A stretch of DNA of 64,000 nucleotides from Dipteris shenzhenensis (lineage: Eukaryota > Polypodiophyta > Polypodiopsida > Gleicheniales), in assembly GCA_047967505.1 (NCBI GenBank), contig CM106540.1. One strand, written 5' to 3'. Under the pieces are notes generated by a model. The model had not been told where the DNA came from, searched no databases, and saw only the letters and a program-made list of their open reading frames with translations. Positions 32,361-44,000 of the stretch are shown here, one piece after another. The position numbers and the translations under genes were made by a program. Each line of letters opens with the position of its first letter. Position 1 is the first letter of the stretch.

Positions 32361-35075
32361 ATGGCGCTCCTTTATACTCCTTTGTTACCTGCATCGTGCA
32401 CGCCTCAACTGTCATTGCCGCTATCGTTGGAGAGAGAGCAAGCCCACTGGTTAATATTATGTAATTCTAGCTCGAATGGCTCAAATAGGCTGGACCGTCC
32501 GGGTAGGAATACGAAATTGGATTTTGGTAAGCACAAGGGCACGGCCCTAGAATCGTTGCCTGTCCCCTCCTTGAGGTGGATGGCACTACACTGTGGGTGG
32601 AGTTTCAAGTGGGAAAAGCTTACAAAAGAGGTGCTAAGCGAGCTACAAATTAGCAAGGCCTGTCAAACAGATTCTCTGGATGGGTACCTTGCCAGGAATG
32701 AAGACTTCTGTCCGGTAAGCTTGCATGAGGAGATTCTTAGGCAGTTGGGTCCAGAGGCAGATGCTATCACCTATGCCTCGCTTTTGAGGCGCTGCACCAG
32801 TGCGAAGGCCTTGTCTGAGGGGAAACGTGTGCATGAACACATGACTCGGCGTGGATATGCGGGCAGCAGGTTTATCAGTAATCTTCTTGTGCAAATGTAC
32901 GGCAAGTGTGGGAGCCTGGAGCATGCGCGTGCTGTCTTTGACACAATACTCAATCGAAATTTGTTCTCTTGGAATATTATGATCACCGCTTATGTTAAGA
33001 ACGGGCAAGGCAACGAGGCTTTACGCTTGTTTGGTCAAATGCAGGCTGAAGGCTTCGAGCTAGAAAATATTACCTTCATCTGCGCTTTGGATGCCTGTGC
33101 CAGTCTGGCAACGTTAGAGGAGGGGCGAGAGATCCATGCCACTATCATTGGCGGTGGATGCGAGTCGGATGTTGTGATTGGTACAGCTCTGATCAGTATG
33201 TATGGTAAATGCAGAAGCTTGGATGATTCGAGGGCTGTGTTTGCAGAAATACCTTTCCGGAATGTGATCTCCTGGAGTGCCTTGATCTCAGCATGTGCAC
33301 TGAATGGGGGCGGCAAGGAGGCCTTACAGCTGCTTGCCCAAATGCAGGTTGAAGGCATCCAGCCAAATAAGATCACCTTATTCTGTGTTTTGGATGTGTG
33401 CGCCAGTTTGGCAGCCCTAGAAGAGGGTCGAAAGATCCATGATGCTATTGTTGACAATGGGTGGGAGTCGGACCTTGTTGTGGGGACAGCCCTTGTCAAT
33501 ATGTATGGCAAGTGCAAGAGCCTGGATGATTCCTGGGCTATTTTTGCAGAGATGACAGTGAGGGATTTGGTCTCATGGAATGCCATGATTGCTGCATGTT
33601 ACCAGAACGGGCACGGCAAGGAGGCACTTCAACTGTACAGTCAAATGCAGTTTGGAGTCATCAAACCAAATAAGGTCACCTTAGTCTGTGTTTTGAATGC
33701 ATGTGCCAGTGTGGCAGCCCTCGAAGAAGGTCTCGATTGCCATGCTACCATTGTTTGCAACGGATGGGAGTCGGATGTTATTGTGGGGACAGGCCTCGTC
33801 AATATGTATGGCAAATGTATGAGTCTAGATGATTCCAGGGTTGTGTTTGCAGAAATGCCACTCCGGAATGTGGTCTCCTGGAGTGCCATGATTGCACTAT
33901 GCTCCCAAAACGGGCATGGCAAGGATGCATTACATTTGTTCGGTCAAATGCAGGCTGAAGGCATCAAGCCAAACAAGGTTACCTTTACTGCGATTTTAGA
34001 TGCATGTGCAATTGTGGCAGCAGTAGAAGACGGTCGAGAGATCCATAGTAGCATCATGGGGATTGGATGTGAGTTAGATGTTGTTGTCAGTACAGCTCTT
34101 GTGAACATGTATGGCAAGTGTGGGAACCTTGGTGATTCAAGGGCTGTTTTTGTGGAGATGCCAGTGGGTGATGTGGTCTCCTGGAATACTATGATTGCAG
34201 CATGTGCCCAGAATGGGCATGCCAAGGAGGCCCTTCAACTGTTTAGTGAAATGCAGGTGAAGCCAGACAAGATAACCTTTATCTGTCTTTTGGATGCATG
34301 TGCCAGTGAGGCATCCCTAGATGAGGGTCAAGAGATCCATGAGATGATTCTTTGCATTGGATGTGAGACAGATGTTGTCGTGGGAACAGCCCTTGTCAAT
34401 ATGTATGGCAGCTGTGGGAACCTGGATGATTCAAGGACTGTATTTACAGAGATGCCACTGCGGAACGTGGTCTCCTGGAGCACCATGATTGCAGCCTATG
34501 CCCAGAATGGCCATGACAGAGAGGCCTTACAACTGTTTGGTCAAATGCAGGCTGAAGGCTTAAAGCCAGATGCTGTCACCTTCATCTGCATTCTCACTGC
34601 ATGCAGTCATACAGGTCTTGTTGCTGATGGAAGATGGTTCTTTACCTCCATGAAGAGAGACCATGGCATAACCCCTTTGGTGGAGCATTATGTGTGCATG
34701 ATTGATCTTCTTGGGCGACAAGGACTATTGGAAGAGGCAGAGGACCTTATAATGAGCATGCCTTTTGAACACATCAGTTCAGCATGGTTGAGCTTGCTTT
34801 CATGTTGCAAAATTCATGGTGATTTGCAGCGGGCTGTGCGTGCTTCAAAATGTGTTTTTGAGTTAGACCCAAGGAGTGCTTCACCATATGTATTGCTAGC
34901 AAATGTCCGTGCTAATACTGGTAGATCGGTTAGCAGTGTGAAGGTGATTGATGGTGCCGTGAAGAAATTGCCAGATTCCAGTTGTCTTGAGGTGTGTAAT
35001 TTGCTGCATGACTCTGCTATCAGAGTAATCTCATGCCTTGAACAGGAGGATATCATGCTCATTTGCAGAGGTTGA
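32361..35075 (+). CDS. PLS-class pentatricopeptide repeat (PPR) protein, E-type, intronless
   Basis: A single uninterrupted frame encodes about 904 residues from ATG 32361; the frame is open to 32247 but has no earlier ATG. Residues 1 to about 130 are poor in repeats and could hold an organelle-targeting peptide. From about residue 133 come PLS repeats in units of about 101 residues, each with GTALVNMYGKC, a SWNTMIAAC/SWSAMI helix, GHGKEALQLF and IKPNKVTF; six MYGKC/MYGSC landmarks are visible. The array ends with HYVCMIDLLGRQGLLEEAE and an E-like segment (KIHGDLQRAV, SPYVLLANV). No DYW deaminase follows. Such proteins bind organelle RNA and often help C-to-U editing by recruiting a DYW partner. 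One repeat lacks three residues (MQVKPDK, near 34250). No stop or frameshift is seen. Confidence 0.92.
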   Translation: MALLYTPLLPASCTPQLSLPLSLEREQAHWLILCNSSSNGSNRLDRPGRNTKLDFGKHKGTALESLPVPSLRWMALHCGWSFKWEKLTKEVLSELQISKACQTDSLDGYLARNEDFCPVSLHEEILRQLGPEADAITYASLLRRCTSAKALSEGKRVHEHMTRRGYAGSRFISNLLVQMYGKCGSLEHARAVFDTILNRNLFSWNIMITAYVKNGQGNEALRLFGQMQAEGFELENITFICALDACASLATLEEGREIHATIIGGGCESDVVIGTALISMYGKCRSLDDSRAVFAEIPFRNVISWSALISACALNGGGKEALQLLAQMQVEGIQPNKITLFCVLDVCASLAALEEGRKIHDAIVDNGWESDLVVGTALVNMYGKCKSLDDSWAIFAEMTVRDLVSWNAMIAACYQNGHGKEALQLYSQMQFGVIKPNKVTLVCVLNACASVAALEEGLDCHATIVCNGWESDVIVGTGLVNMYGKCMSLDDSRVVFAEMPLRNVVSWSAMIALCSQNGHGKDALHLFGQMQAEGIKPNKVTFTAILDACAIVAAVEDGREIHSSIMGIGCELDVVVSTALVNMYGKCGNLGDSRAVFVEMPVGDVVSWNTMIAACAQNGHAKEALQLFSEMQVKPDKITFICLLDACASEASLDEGQEIHEMILCIGCETDVVVGTALVNMYGSCGNLDDSRTVFTEMPLRNVVSWSTMIAAYAQNGHDREALQLFGQMQAEGLKPDAVTFICILTACSHTGLVADGRWFFTSMKRDHGITPLVEHYVCMIDLLGRQGLLEEAEDLIMSMPFEHISSAWLSLLSCCKIHGDLQRAVRASKCVFELDPRSASPYVLLANVRANTGRSVSSVKVIDGAVKKLPDSSCLEVCNLLHDSAIRVISCLEQEDIMLICRG

Positions 35076-35599
35076 GTAGTTTATGCATGCGGCCTACACT
35101 CCATAGTATAGATGAAGGGCTCATCCCTGCCACTTCTCTGGATTGATGTTGTGAAGAAATTGCTAAATTGTGGTGGTATGTAATGTGCTGCATGACTAGA
35201 GAAACCTTGTGTCCCTCAATCATCCAGCACCCTTCAGGTGAGATCGGAGAGCTTTTGCTTACATGAATGCTTGACGAAGGTGGCGCTCCAATTATGCATT
35301 TGTAATTTAAAAAACTATTTCCCCCCTAGTACCCATCTCTCCTAATGGCTCTCACAAATATTTTACTCTCCATCTTCACTACTTACTCTAACTCACAAAA
35401 TGACATACATTGCAGAGAACCTATTTTCCAACCAAGACTAAGAAGGAAGTCCAAAAACAAAACTACCATAGAATATTAGTTAGGCATACATGACCCAAAA
35501 AAACGGTAGGGTTGCTACCCAAAACAATAAAGAAGGAAGAAGAATGCGGATTGTGCCAATTGTCATATGCACATTTAGCATAAGTAAGAGACAATGAGA
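35076..35599. other. 3' flank of the PPR gene
   Basis: No gene is seen. The phrase GAAGAAATTGCCAGATTCCA inside the PPR end (about 34962) has a partial echo, GAAGAAATTGCTAAATTG, at 35153, suggesting a small local duplication of the gene's end. Confidence 0.5.
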
Positions 35600-35600
35600 C

Positions 35601-37400
35601 AGAAAAGAAAGAAAGTTTACTAAAGTCTCCAAGAGAATGAAGAGTCTATACAATTGAAAAAACTAGATACAAAGAAAAACACTTGAATGAGTGCAGCCAA
35701 TAAGTGGGCATCCGCACCCAAGACAAATACAAAAACTAAATATTTGAACCCATTGGAAAAAGGATAGATATGCAATGTCACTGTGGCGGTTCTCTATATG
35801 CTATTTGAGGAACCAAGTCCACGGGGCGATGGAGAATGGATAGGAGGGTCTCAATGGTAGGGCAATTGATGTTGTGGAGGGATAAAACTTGTGATAGAGC
35901 ATTGATGTCAATCGACTTTTGTCGTTTGCTGGGTCTCCTCGGAGTAGCTCTCCGTTGACAAGTACCCTTGTCACCCAATCAACTATGCCCCTAGTCTAGC
36001 AAAGATGGAGGGGGGGTAGGGCAATTGATGTTGTGGAGGGATAAAACTTGTGATAGAGCATTGATGTCAATCAACTTTTGTCGTTTGCTGGGTCTCCTCG
36101 GAGTAGCTCTCCGTTGGACAAGTACCCTTGTCACCCAGTCGGCTATGCCCCTAGTCTAGCAAAGATGGAGGGGGGGATCCCCAAGCATCATCTATGTCTC
36201 AATGCACTTGCAAGTCTATTGTGTGTCTTGCTCCGAGTCTTGGTTGCATCGTCTCCTTGAGGACTAATGATATATGTCTAAAGCAAATCGGTAATCCCTC
36301 TCTGATTGGGGACTCTGGCCACCTCATGATCTTTTTTCTATGTCATGAGTAGATGGCCTCTATGTCGTACGGCCTCATGAAGGAAGATTGGCACTTGTCT
36401 CTAATCCAAATGTACCAAGAGGCTAGAGAAGGGTCCAAATCCATCTTTGAAAAAACAATGGTGGTGGCCTTGAATCTCATAGTACATAGTACATCTAAAA
36501 GCAAATTGCTCCTCTGACTCAACCTCTTGTAAGACACATAGAGTGCAACTGCGGCCCTCCCTAGGTATGCTGTCAGCCCATCCGATCTCAATGCGTAATT
36601 GATGAGAAGCAACACAGAACTACCTGATCAAGATCCTTAAGGAGTAGGGGAAGTAGATCCATGTATACCCCGATGTGTTGATGTAGCCCTCCTCTGATAT
36701 CTACATGCATAGCCCCCTGTAGAAGCTGAACTGAAGGTAGTGCCTCCTTTGATATCTATAGAGGCAGTGCTCTTTGTAGAAGCTGAGCTTCACAGGAAGC
36801 TCACTACGTGCTAACCAGGTATTGTATGTGTGTAGGTGTATGAGATCCTCTCAAATGACTTGGTTTGCCTCGTGATAAGTGAGCGAAATAGAGGGCTCGA
36901 GGCTATACTGAAAAGGAGGCAGTCTATCCATGTGAAGTCCAAGACTCACAAACTATCTACATGTTCAGGCATACCAACACCTCTGATCACCCTCAGTTGT
37001 GGTGCTAATTTCATGGATATGGATACGACGAACCATGGTAACTTGCATAGGTCGTGTGTTTCACAAAAGGTTTGAAGTGCATCCAAGTGCTCGAGGGCCT
37101 TAACTATAGTAAAACCACATCATCTGCATAGAGGAGAAGCTGAACCTAGGAGCTTGTGAGAGATAAGCCAACCCCTCCTAGTTCTCGATAGAAGTCTCAA
37201 GCTCATTGATGCAGAGGACAAACAAAGTTGGTGATGATGGACCACCTTGTTTGGCCTTAATCGTACTCTTGATCTCCTCCGTCCATATTGCAACCATTCA
37301 AACCCTACATGAAACCCCATCATAAAGTGCCATGACGCCCAGATAATCTACAAATCGCATCCCAAATCGACATATGTTAGAATCCATTGAGAGACCACTA
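35601..37400 (-). pseudogene. LINE ORF2 3' half (RT to zf-RVT), copy E
   Basis: Read on the minus strand, frames give TEEIKSTIKAKQGGPSSPTL and FVLCINELETSIEN near 37240 (RT block before the active site) and SFSSMQMM where the YADD box should be. Further 3' near 36590 comes LRIEMGWADSIPREGRSCTL, then CVLQEVESEEQFAFRC and TMYYEIQGH, a zf-RVT-like C-terminus. The 3' end (35601-35660) has the family tail: AAAGAAAGAAAG next to TTTACTAAAGTCT and a worn hairpin. Stops and frame changes are frequent. It is 5' truncated near 37400 and contains a 159-base tandem duplication. Confidence 0.8.
35856..36173. repeat. 159-base tandem duplication inside LINE copy E
   Basis: The unit beginning GGTAGGGCAATTGATGTTGT occurs at 35856-36014 and 36015-36173 with a few differences (for example CAATCAACT versus CAGTCGGCT). 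Confidence 0.95.
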
Positions 37401-37409
37401 TATGTTCAA

Positions 37410-39260
37410 GATTAAAGCACATTTATAGCATTTGGAAGCCAAAAAAGTCTAGCAAATCCAAAATGGAGGAGAGATCAAACAACAAATAGTACTATCTTCT
37501 ATCACTATAGCTAGAGTCTAGAGGGACTCGTATCTAAACGGAAAGCATGGTGATAGTAGAGATCATTTTCCTTGAAGCACACATAGTACATCCATGATGA
37601 GCTTGCATAGTGTTGAAAGAGTCCCTTTCTTATCACAAATTTTTATGAAAGGTGGGGTACACTAGTTCTCGCCTGATTGCAATATTATTTTACTCACCAA
37701 CTCTCCTCATCTACACTATCATTTCGCTCACCTACACTCCTCATCAATTGATTCTAAAGGCCCCCTTCATTTACAATTTCCCTTGCTCACCCTAAAGAGA
37801 CATGCATTTGTATTTTTTCTTGGAGAAAGGTAAATAAACCCTTGAGTGGAATAGGTTGAGTTGTTCAACTCTGCTAAGGCTTCAACGTTGATACCAATCC
37901 ACTCAAAAGCGATGGCTTTGATTTGAGTCCATGACCCTTCGTCATTTACAAAGCCTTAGCATTTACGGCTCTTTAATGGGGCATGAATGATAACCACTAA
38001 TTTGAGAAGGCCCTAGTTACACAAATAGTATTTGCAAAACATCTAAATAACATGATCATCTCACGCGCCACAATTGACTAACTCGCCAAACTTGAACAAA
38101 ATCCCTCTACCAAACTTTAACCAGATGGTTTTCACTCTAATGCAATAGCTTCAAATCTTATTGACTATCAAATACATATATGCTCTCATGGGTCACAATT
38201 GGCAACTTGCCAAGCTTGAAAAATATCCCTTTGTTAAAGTTCAACTTGATGGTTTTCACTCCAATACGACTTCAAATTTGGCTAACTATTAAATACCATG
38301 TGGTACAATCCATGAGCTACTAAAAAACAATAACAAAGTGATGATCACCATGTAGAGGATGTATTTAATCTAAATCTAATATTGTATACTAGTTTAAGCC
38401 ATACATTAGCACCAAAATGATTTGTAATCTACTGCAATGTGCAAATATTCAACCAAACTGAAATAAAAGCATGCATGACACAACGATAAGGTCAACTTGC
38501 AAAGAATAAAGGAAATGGAAGTGCTACTAATGGCAAATGACACTTGAAAATCTAAATGAAAGGGAACCAAATAGGTACATTTGTGTGGACATTTGTCAAT
38601 GTCATGCTCAATGTCTCAAGAGACTTCATGGATGAATCTTCTAAACATGCACGTAAATGGAAATGACGACTTGTAGCAATTGCACATAGTAGATCATTTT
38701 GACCAATCTCTCCACCAATGTGTCAAACTGATAAAAGAGGTTGATTTCCTTACAAAGTACATATTCAAAGCATCAACAACATTTTGAACTAAGGGACCAA
38801 AATTCAGTTTATCATTGACAATAATTTAGATGGAAAGTTAACATGTCTACCATCTACCAATCCTTTCTCTATATGTCAAAGAACATGTCCATGTGTAAAT
38901 GCCATAAGGAAAAATTCATTAAGGTAATCCAATATACCCAAATGAATGGGGGCCACATAATACTTGGCCTCATCCTGCTACATTCAAATAATAAACTTGT
39001 TCCTTATAATTTAAATCAAGGTATGTGTCCTCAAACTTCTCACTCCAACTCTTCCTAATAACTTTGCAGATGACACTTTGTGCTGCTTGTTCCCTTTAGC
39101 TCTATCTCAAATAGCAAGAATTGTCTCCTCCTCTCATAACTAGTATATCTTTTATCAATATTGAACGTATTCTTTCCTAAGTGCCCTTACTAAGGAGATT
39201 CACTATATTCAACTATAATTGATGTTGTTGGCTCCAAAACAATATTTATCTATAGCATCA
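37410..39260. other. AT-rich intergenic DNA with no recognised gene
   Basis: No convincing coding sequence. Two related strings, ATGGTTTTCACTCTAATGCA (near 38127) and ATGGTTTTCACTCCAATACG (near 38251), mark an old tandem duplication of about 124 bases. Confidence 0.5.
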
Positions 39261-39274
39261 ATTGTTACTTAAAC

Positions 39275-39475
39275 TTATTTGTGAGTTATGCCTCTAATGA
39301 CCCAAATTCCTATCCTAATAGATGCAGAGGACATGATGCCTAGAGAGAAGGCACATGACTTCCCAACACAAACATTTAAAAAGACTAGAGAGTCCACGAT
39401 CGATGAAAAGTCAACCATGATCTTTGAATAGAAGATCTTAACAACGTAAACTTCTACCCAAATCCATACCAATAA
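39275..39475 (-). pseudogene. Possible copia RNase H remnant
   Basis: The minus strand reads SIVDSLVFLNVCVGKSCAFS and then LGIMSSAS. It loosely follows the copia RNase H pattern in which a 'DRKSTSGY.F.LG...ISWSS' block precedes the catalytic region. No intact acidic residues are seen. This is a weak match. Confidence 0.25.
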
Positions 39476-39949
39476 AGTTAGCTTCTACTGAACACACCAA
39501 TAGAAATGCAATAGCACATAACACTCCTAAAAACCAAGAATCCCATTAAACATGGAAAGCCAAAATTAACTACATAGCTCCATGCTACTCAAAAGCAAAG
39601 CCAAGTAGAGATTCACAACTTCCAAACATGAGAAAAAGCGTGACTAAAAAATACAGAGCTAATTATGGCCACGAGCTAACTAGGTTATTCAAGAGGATTT
39701 CATACAACAATGCACGTACATGACTTGATTATCCTTGTTCCTTGTAATGGTCGGTCTCTACCAATATCATTGCTTATGAATATCAGAAGAGCAGTTAATG
39801 GCTACACAAGGATCCACCTCCCTTATTCTTCGAGGATGTTGATTGGGTAGTTCTATATTATCTATAGGACATTGCACCAGAGGAGAAATTTCTTTTAAAT
39901 GTTGTGTGTACTATGAGATTTGAGGTCATCACCACTATCTTTCCCAAGC

Positions 39950-40170
39950 TAGATTTGGACTCCTCTCCATTCTTGTCTCACCGAAATCCAAGACGATTGG
40001 TGGCCTTCGTTCATGACGCTATACGACACAAAGGGTAGTTGCTCAAGGTACATAGATGAGATCAAGATGCTTGAAGACTCCACCCAAAGCATGATCATTA
40101 AGTTTTTCCAATATAATAGCATGGAGAAGTAGGCCCGAGGGAGACATTGTAATAGCTAAGGCCCAGTTCA
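39950..40170 (+). repeat. Direct repeat, copy 1 (partner at 43775-44000)
   Basis: Shared strings in the same order include GGACTCCTCTCC / GAACTCCTCTCC, GTACATAGATGAGATCAAGA, ACTCCACCCA, ATGATCA(T/C)TAAGTTTTT, AACATGGAG/AGCATGGAG and TAGCTAAGGCCCA. The end resembles a polypurine tract and LTR start (GAGGGAGACATTGTAA). It may be the 3' end of an LTR element present twice, or a segmental duplication flanking the LINE material between the copies. Confidence 0.7.
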
Positions 40171-40675
40171 AGAGGTACAAGAGACCTTTCAAAGTGTTGA
40201 TGCATGGCTTAGGTTTGGTGATCTTCCCTCCATGTTCACCAAATCAACGTCACAATCAATGGGTGTGACAATGGCAATTTGCTGACATAGATCCATAACT
40301 AGGAGACCACAATAGACTTTACAGACGAATCGATATTAGCGGCCTATCATGAGCTTCATGCCACCCCATAACCTTGTCCAACATTGGAACCTCTCTCTAC
40401 CAAGACCCTCTTATTGATTCTTAGCTACCCGATGGACCACTATAGTGATATAACATTGCAAATTCTTAATATCCCCATAGGTTGAAACACTTTTACTATG
40501 TTTACATTTATGTTTATGTTCTGTATTTGTCTTGGTTACAGATGCGCACTGTGTAGATGTTTATGTTTTGTATTTGTCTTGGTTGCAGATGCTCACTTTT
40601 TATACTAGCATTTATGTTTATGTTTGTCGTCTTAGGTGTAGGTACTCGCTTAGAGCCTGCATCCATTCAACTCAT

Positions 40676-40728
40676 TGTATTTGAGTCTTTTTAGTCTCAT
40701 AGACCCTTGGGTCTTTCGAAGAATGTTA

Positions 40729-40771
<43 letters not shown>
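40676..40771 (+). mobile_element. LINE 3' tail: hairpin plus (CT)n
   Basis: TAGTCTCATAGACCCTTGGG and TCTTTCGAAGAATGTTACTT are followed by about 18 CT units. The order and the AGACCC...GGGTCT hairpin match the 3' ends of the LINE copies at 54.4 and 55.9 kb (opposite strand). No coding part is attached, so this is a severely 5'-truncated insertion on the plus strand. Confidence 0.7.
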
Positions 40772-40773
<2 letters not shown>

Positions 40774-40849
40774 TGACACCTCCGGATATGCCCTCTATGC
40801 CCAAGCCCACCACCTGTCACTTGTTCACCACACAAAATGTACAAGCTGC

Positions 40850-43775
40850 AAGTTGCTGATTACACAATAGAAGAGCACAGGATCATAAGGGCCTATGGAC
40901 TGAGCACTTTGCACATGGATAGGAGGTCCTAGCTCTGGTCCTAGCACAGATGTTCAATCGGGCTTTGTGTCACGGCTTCCCACCTACTTTGAGCACCACC
41001 ACTATTGTGCCAATACAAAAAGCTAGAGATCCTATGAGAGACTGGAAATTACCATACCCTCATGATTGGGCATACGCTGGCCAAGACAGCTTTAGATAGG
41101 GATCTCAGTAGTGATACAAAGGCTAGGGGGTAGTGGGAACTAGGTTGAAGATATCTTCACTTTGAGGGATATCATCAAGGAGGCGAGATCTAGACACTAG
41201 AAGGTCTACGCATGCTTTGTAGACTTTTCAAAAGCAATTGATATTGTCCCACGATCCCGCATGATTAGGAGATTACAGGAGATGCAGATCCCAGAGACAC
41301 TAATATGGGGAGTGATGAGCCTATATGAGTAAGTGAGAGGTAGAGTTCATGCCGCAGGTTGTCTATCGGACTGGATTGAGAGTACGATTAGAGTGAAGTA
41401 GACCTTCCCCCTCTCACCTACCCTTTTTGGGTTTTACATTGATGAGATCACTTCTTTCATAGACCGCCTACTAGGAGGCAAAGGATGTCCACTGGCCGAT
41501 CTTATGATACAGATATTGCTATACATTGATGACATAGTCCTTAGCTCATCCTCAGCGGAGGTAGAGGAGCTGCAAAGACATCTAGAGGCCCTAGAGGTGT
41601 TTTGCAGAGAGAGACACCTGATTGTCAACCTTGGGAATGGTCTTCAACACCTCACACGCAGTGTGCCATCGACTCAATTTCACCTATCGAGATGAACAAG
41701 TGGGGATAGTGTAGTCCTACACATATTTGGGAGTAGTCTTCACAGGATCTCGTTTCACCATGACACATGTAGCCCATGCACGACTCACACGGGGGCGGAG
41801 TGCTTTGGCATGATTGGAGAGACACTATTTTTGGGAACACTTTCAAGATCTACCAACGAAGTGCTAGCTCTTCAATACACTAGTGTAACCGACTGCTATG
41901 TATGCAACACCTTTCTAGGGTTGTGATCTATCAATAGCAGAGTGGAGGAGATTTGAGTGGCTGTAGGTAACCATGGGGTCTAGGATGATTCAGAGCAAGC
42001 CCTCAATCCCTCATGAGATCGTACAAGCAGAGTTCGCCATGTCAACACTGCAGACTGATGCCATCTTCCAGACAAAGACATTCATAGAGTTTGGGCCCTA
42101 CCCCACTACAGACTACCGAGGCTAGCCTTAGAGTCATCCAAAAGATTAGTTGAGAGCGCGAGGCGCACACATGGTAGGCACGTATATCCACATGGTTTGC
42201 TAGACATGGGATTCGGAAGGGTAGCCCCCCTCCCTTTTAGTACAGTATGGATGCACCTCCTAAGTCTATCCCACGAGATGAGATTAACCGTATCATATGG
42301 TTAGATCTCCTCCATCTCCACACATCTCAAACTTTGGGGGGTTAATTAGGAGCTCCCTACCAAAGACCCAATTTTACCGTGATCCCTTCTTGGCGTCTCG
42401 AAAGAGGGATTCGTCATCAGACCCACATATCTCGAGGACAGAGGAGTCTCGCATGCATTGAGGATCGCTATTGGGTAGATTCATATTTCATCCCCTCAGT
42501 TGAGAATTGAGATAGGGAGAACAACACATATGCCCAGGGAGCAGCGGATCTGCATCCTATGCACACTAGGAGTGATTGAGATAGAGGAGCACTTTCTTTG
42601 CACCTATATAGCCTACTACGAGGTCCGAGGGTAATACCATTGTCTCTGCCAAGATGGGAGTGGCTTCGTCCCACTATCACAATCGATCCACTTCCATGAC
42701 CAGGTTTGCATTGGGCTCTATCTGGTTGAGATGCGTCGACATAGGGAGACCCTGCTACGACAGATTAGAGAGTAGCAAGGGGCAATCAGACCACAGGATA
42801 TAGAGGATGACCAGACACAACGGAGGGTCACAAATTTCAATCTTTGAGTCAGCTCCACGATGGAGCGGGATGGAGGAGGAGGAGCTAGCCGATATGCGGG
42901 CAGTCTGGATTTATGAGAGTGGTACAGAGGCCACCCACAACACAGAGAGCGACCAGAGCACCATCTATTGAGGTTATACCTATTATAATTTTCCTCAGGG
43001 AAACCGTCTGAGATGAGGGGTCACTCTGAACATAGCTTAGTGAATTCAGAGATCGAGTAGAGTAGAGAAGTGATGAGATTTTGGCATGAGAGTCCATCCC
43101 ATGAGAGGCAGAATAGAGAAAGAAGCTTCCCGCTCAGTAGCCAGCAGGAAATTTGAAAAGAGGGCTGGAGCAAAGATAAATTCGAAATGGTGCTCAAAAA
43201 TTAGGGGGAAGCAAGAGGAATGAGAGAGAATGAAAGGAGTGTAGTAGTTGGATGGGAGGATTTGGTTTTAGGCCAAATGGTACAAGTTTGGTTGAGAAAC
43301 TAGGTTTCGCAGTTTGGTTACAGATTAAAAACATCATGGGAGAGTTGAGGCAGCAAGTGGGTGCTCCACATCATTGTTTGGGCCATTGAATAAAGAAATA
43401 GAGAAGTCAGGCCACTTCTAATTTCTATTGCCCTCCACCACCACCACCACATGAGACCGTGCGATAGATGCAGATCCGAGACATTTTCATTGCTCATAGG
43501 TGTGCCACCATGGTGCCACGTTTTGGATTCTGAGTTCTAGTTCTAGTCTCATCTTATCTCAGATAGCACATGACATATTTTGTACTTGATTTTTCTTGAG
43601 CTATTGAGCTTTTTTATTTCAGCATATTACTCAGCAAGGGCCTTAGCGTGCCCTTTGCTCTAGCCCTTTGTGGCTTGTACGAGTTCTTTTTCCTTTTTGG
43701 TGTGTTTCGCATTTCGTCCCAGAGGCCCACGAGGCCTTTCGTAAATATTAATTTATCTTTCTGTCTTTCTTCTAG
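40850..43775 (+). pseudogene. LINE ORF2 3' half (RT, zf-RVT) and 3' tail, copy D
   Basis: Plus-strand frames give ALVLAQMFNRALCHGFPPT (from about 40932), YACFVDFSKAIDIVPRSRM (from about 41210), PLSPTLFGFYIDEI (from about 41413), then ILLYIDDIVLSSSSAEVEEL (from about 41513) with YIDD in place of the usual YADD, then SYTYLGVVFTGSRF. Near 42540 comes PREQRICILCTLGVIEIEEH and FLCTYIAYYEV, the C-terminal zinc motif. The 3' end is probably 43715-43775: GAGGCCCACGAGGCCTTT (hairpin) then AATTTATCTTTCTGTCTTTC. Several stops and frame changes make it dead. It is the only long LINE on the plus strand here. Confidence 0.8.
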
Positions 43776-44000
43776 AGTGGAATTGGAACTCCTCTCCAGC
43801 CTTTTGCCTCTCCCAGAGAAGAGGTGTTCGGAGACCTTCATTCATGAATCATACAACACAGAGAGTAGCTGCTCAGGGTACATAGATGAGATCAAGATGC
43901 TCAGCTAGACTCCACCCAGAATATGATCACTAAGTTTTTATAGTCAAATAACATGGAGCAGTAGACCTAAGGGAGATGTTGTAGCTAAGGCCCAAAGCAA
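43775..44000 (+). repeat. Direct repeat, copy 2 (partner at 39950-40170)
   Basis: See copy 1 for the shared strings. This copy starts right after the 3' tail of LINE copy D and ends GGGAGATGTTGTAGCTAAGG, again resembling a polypurine tract plus LTR start. Confidence 0.7.
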
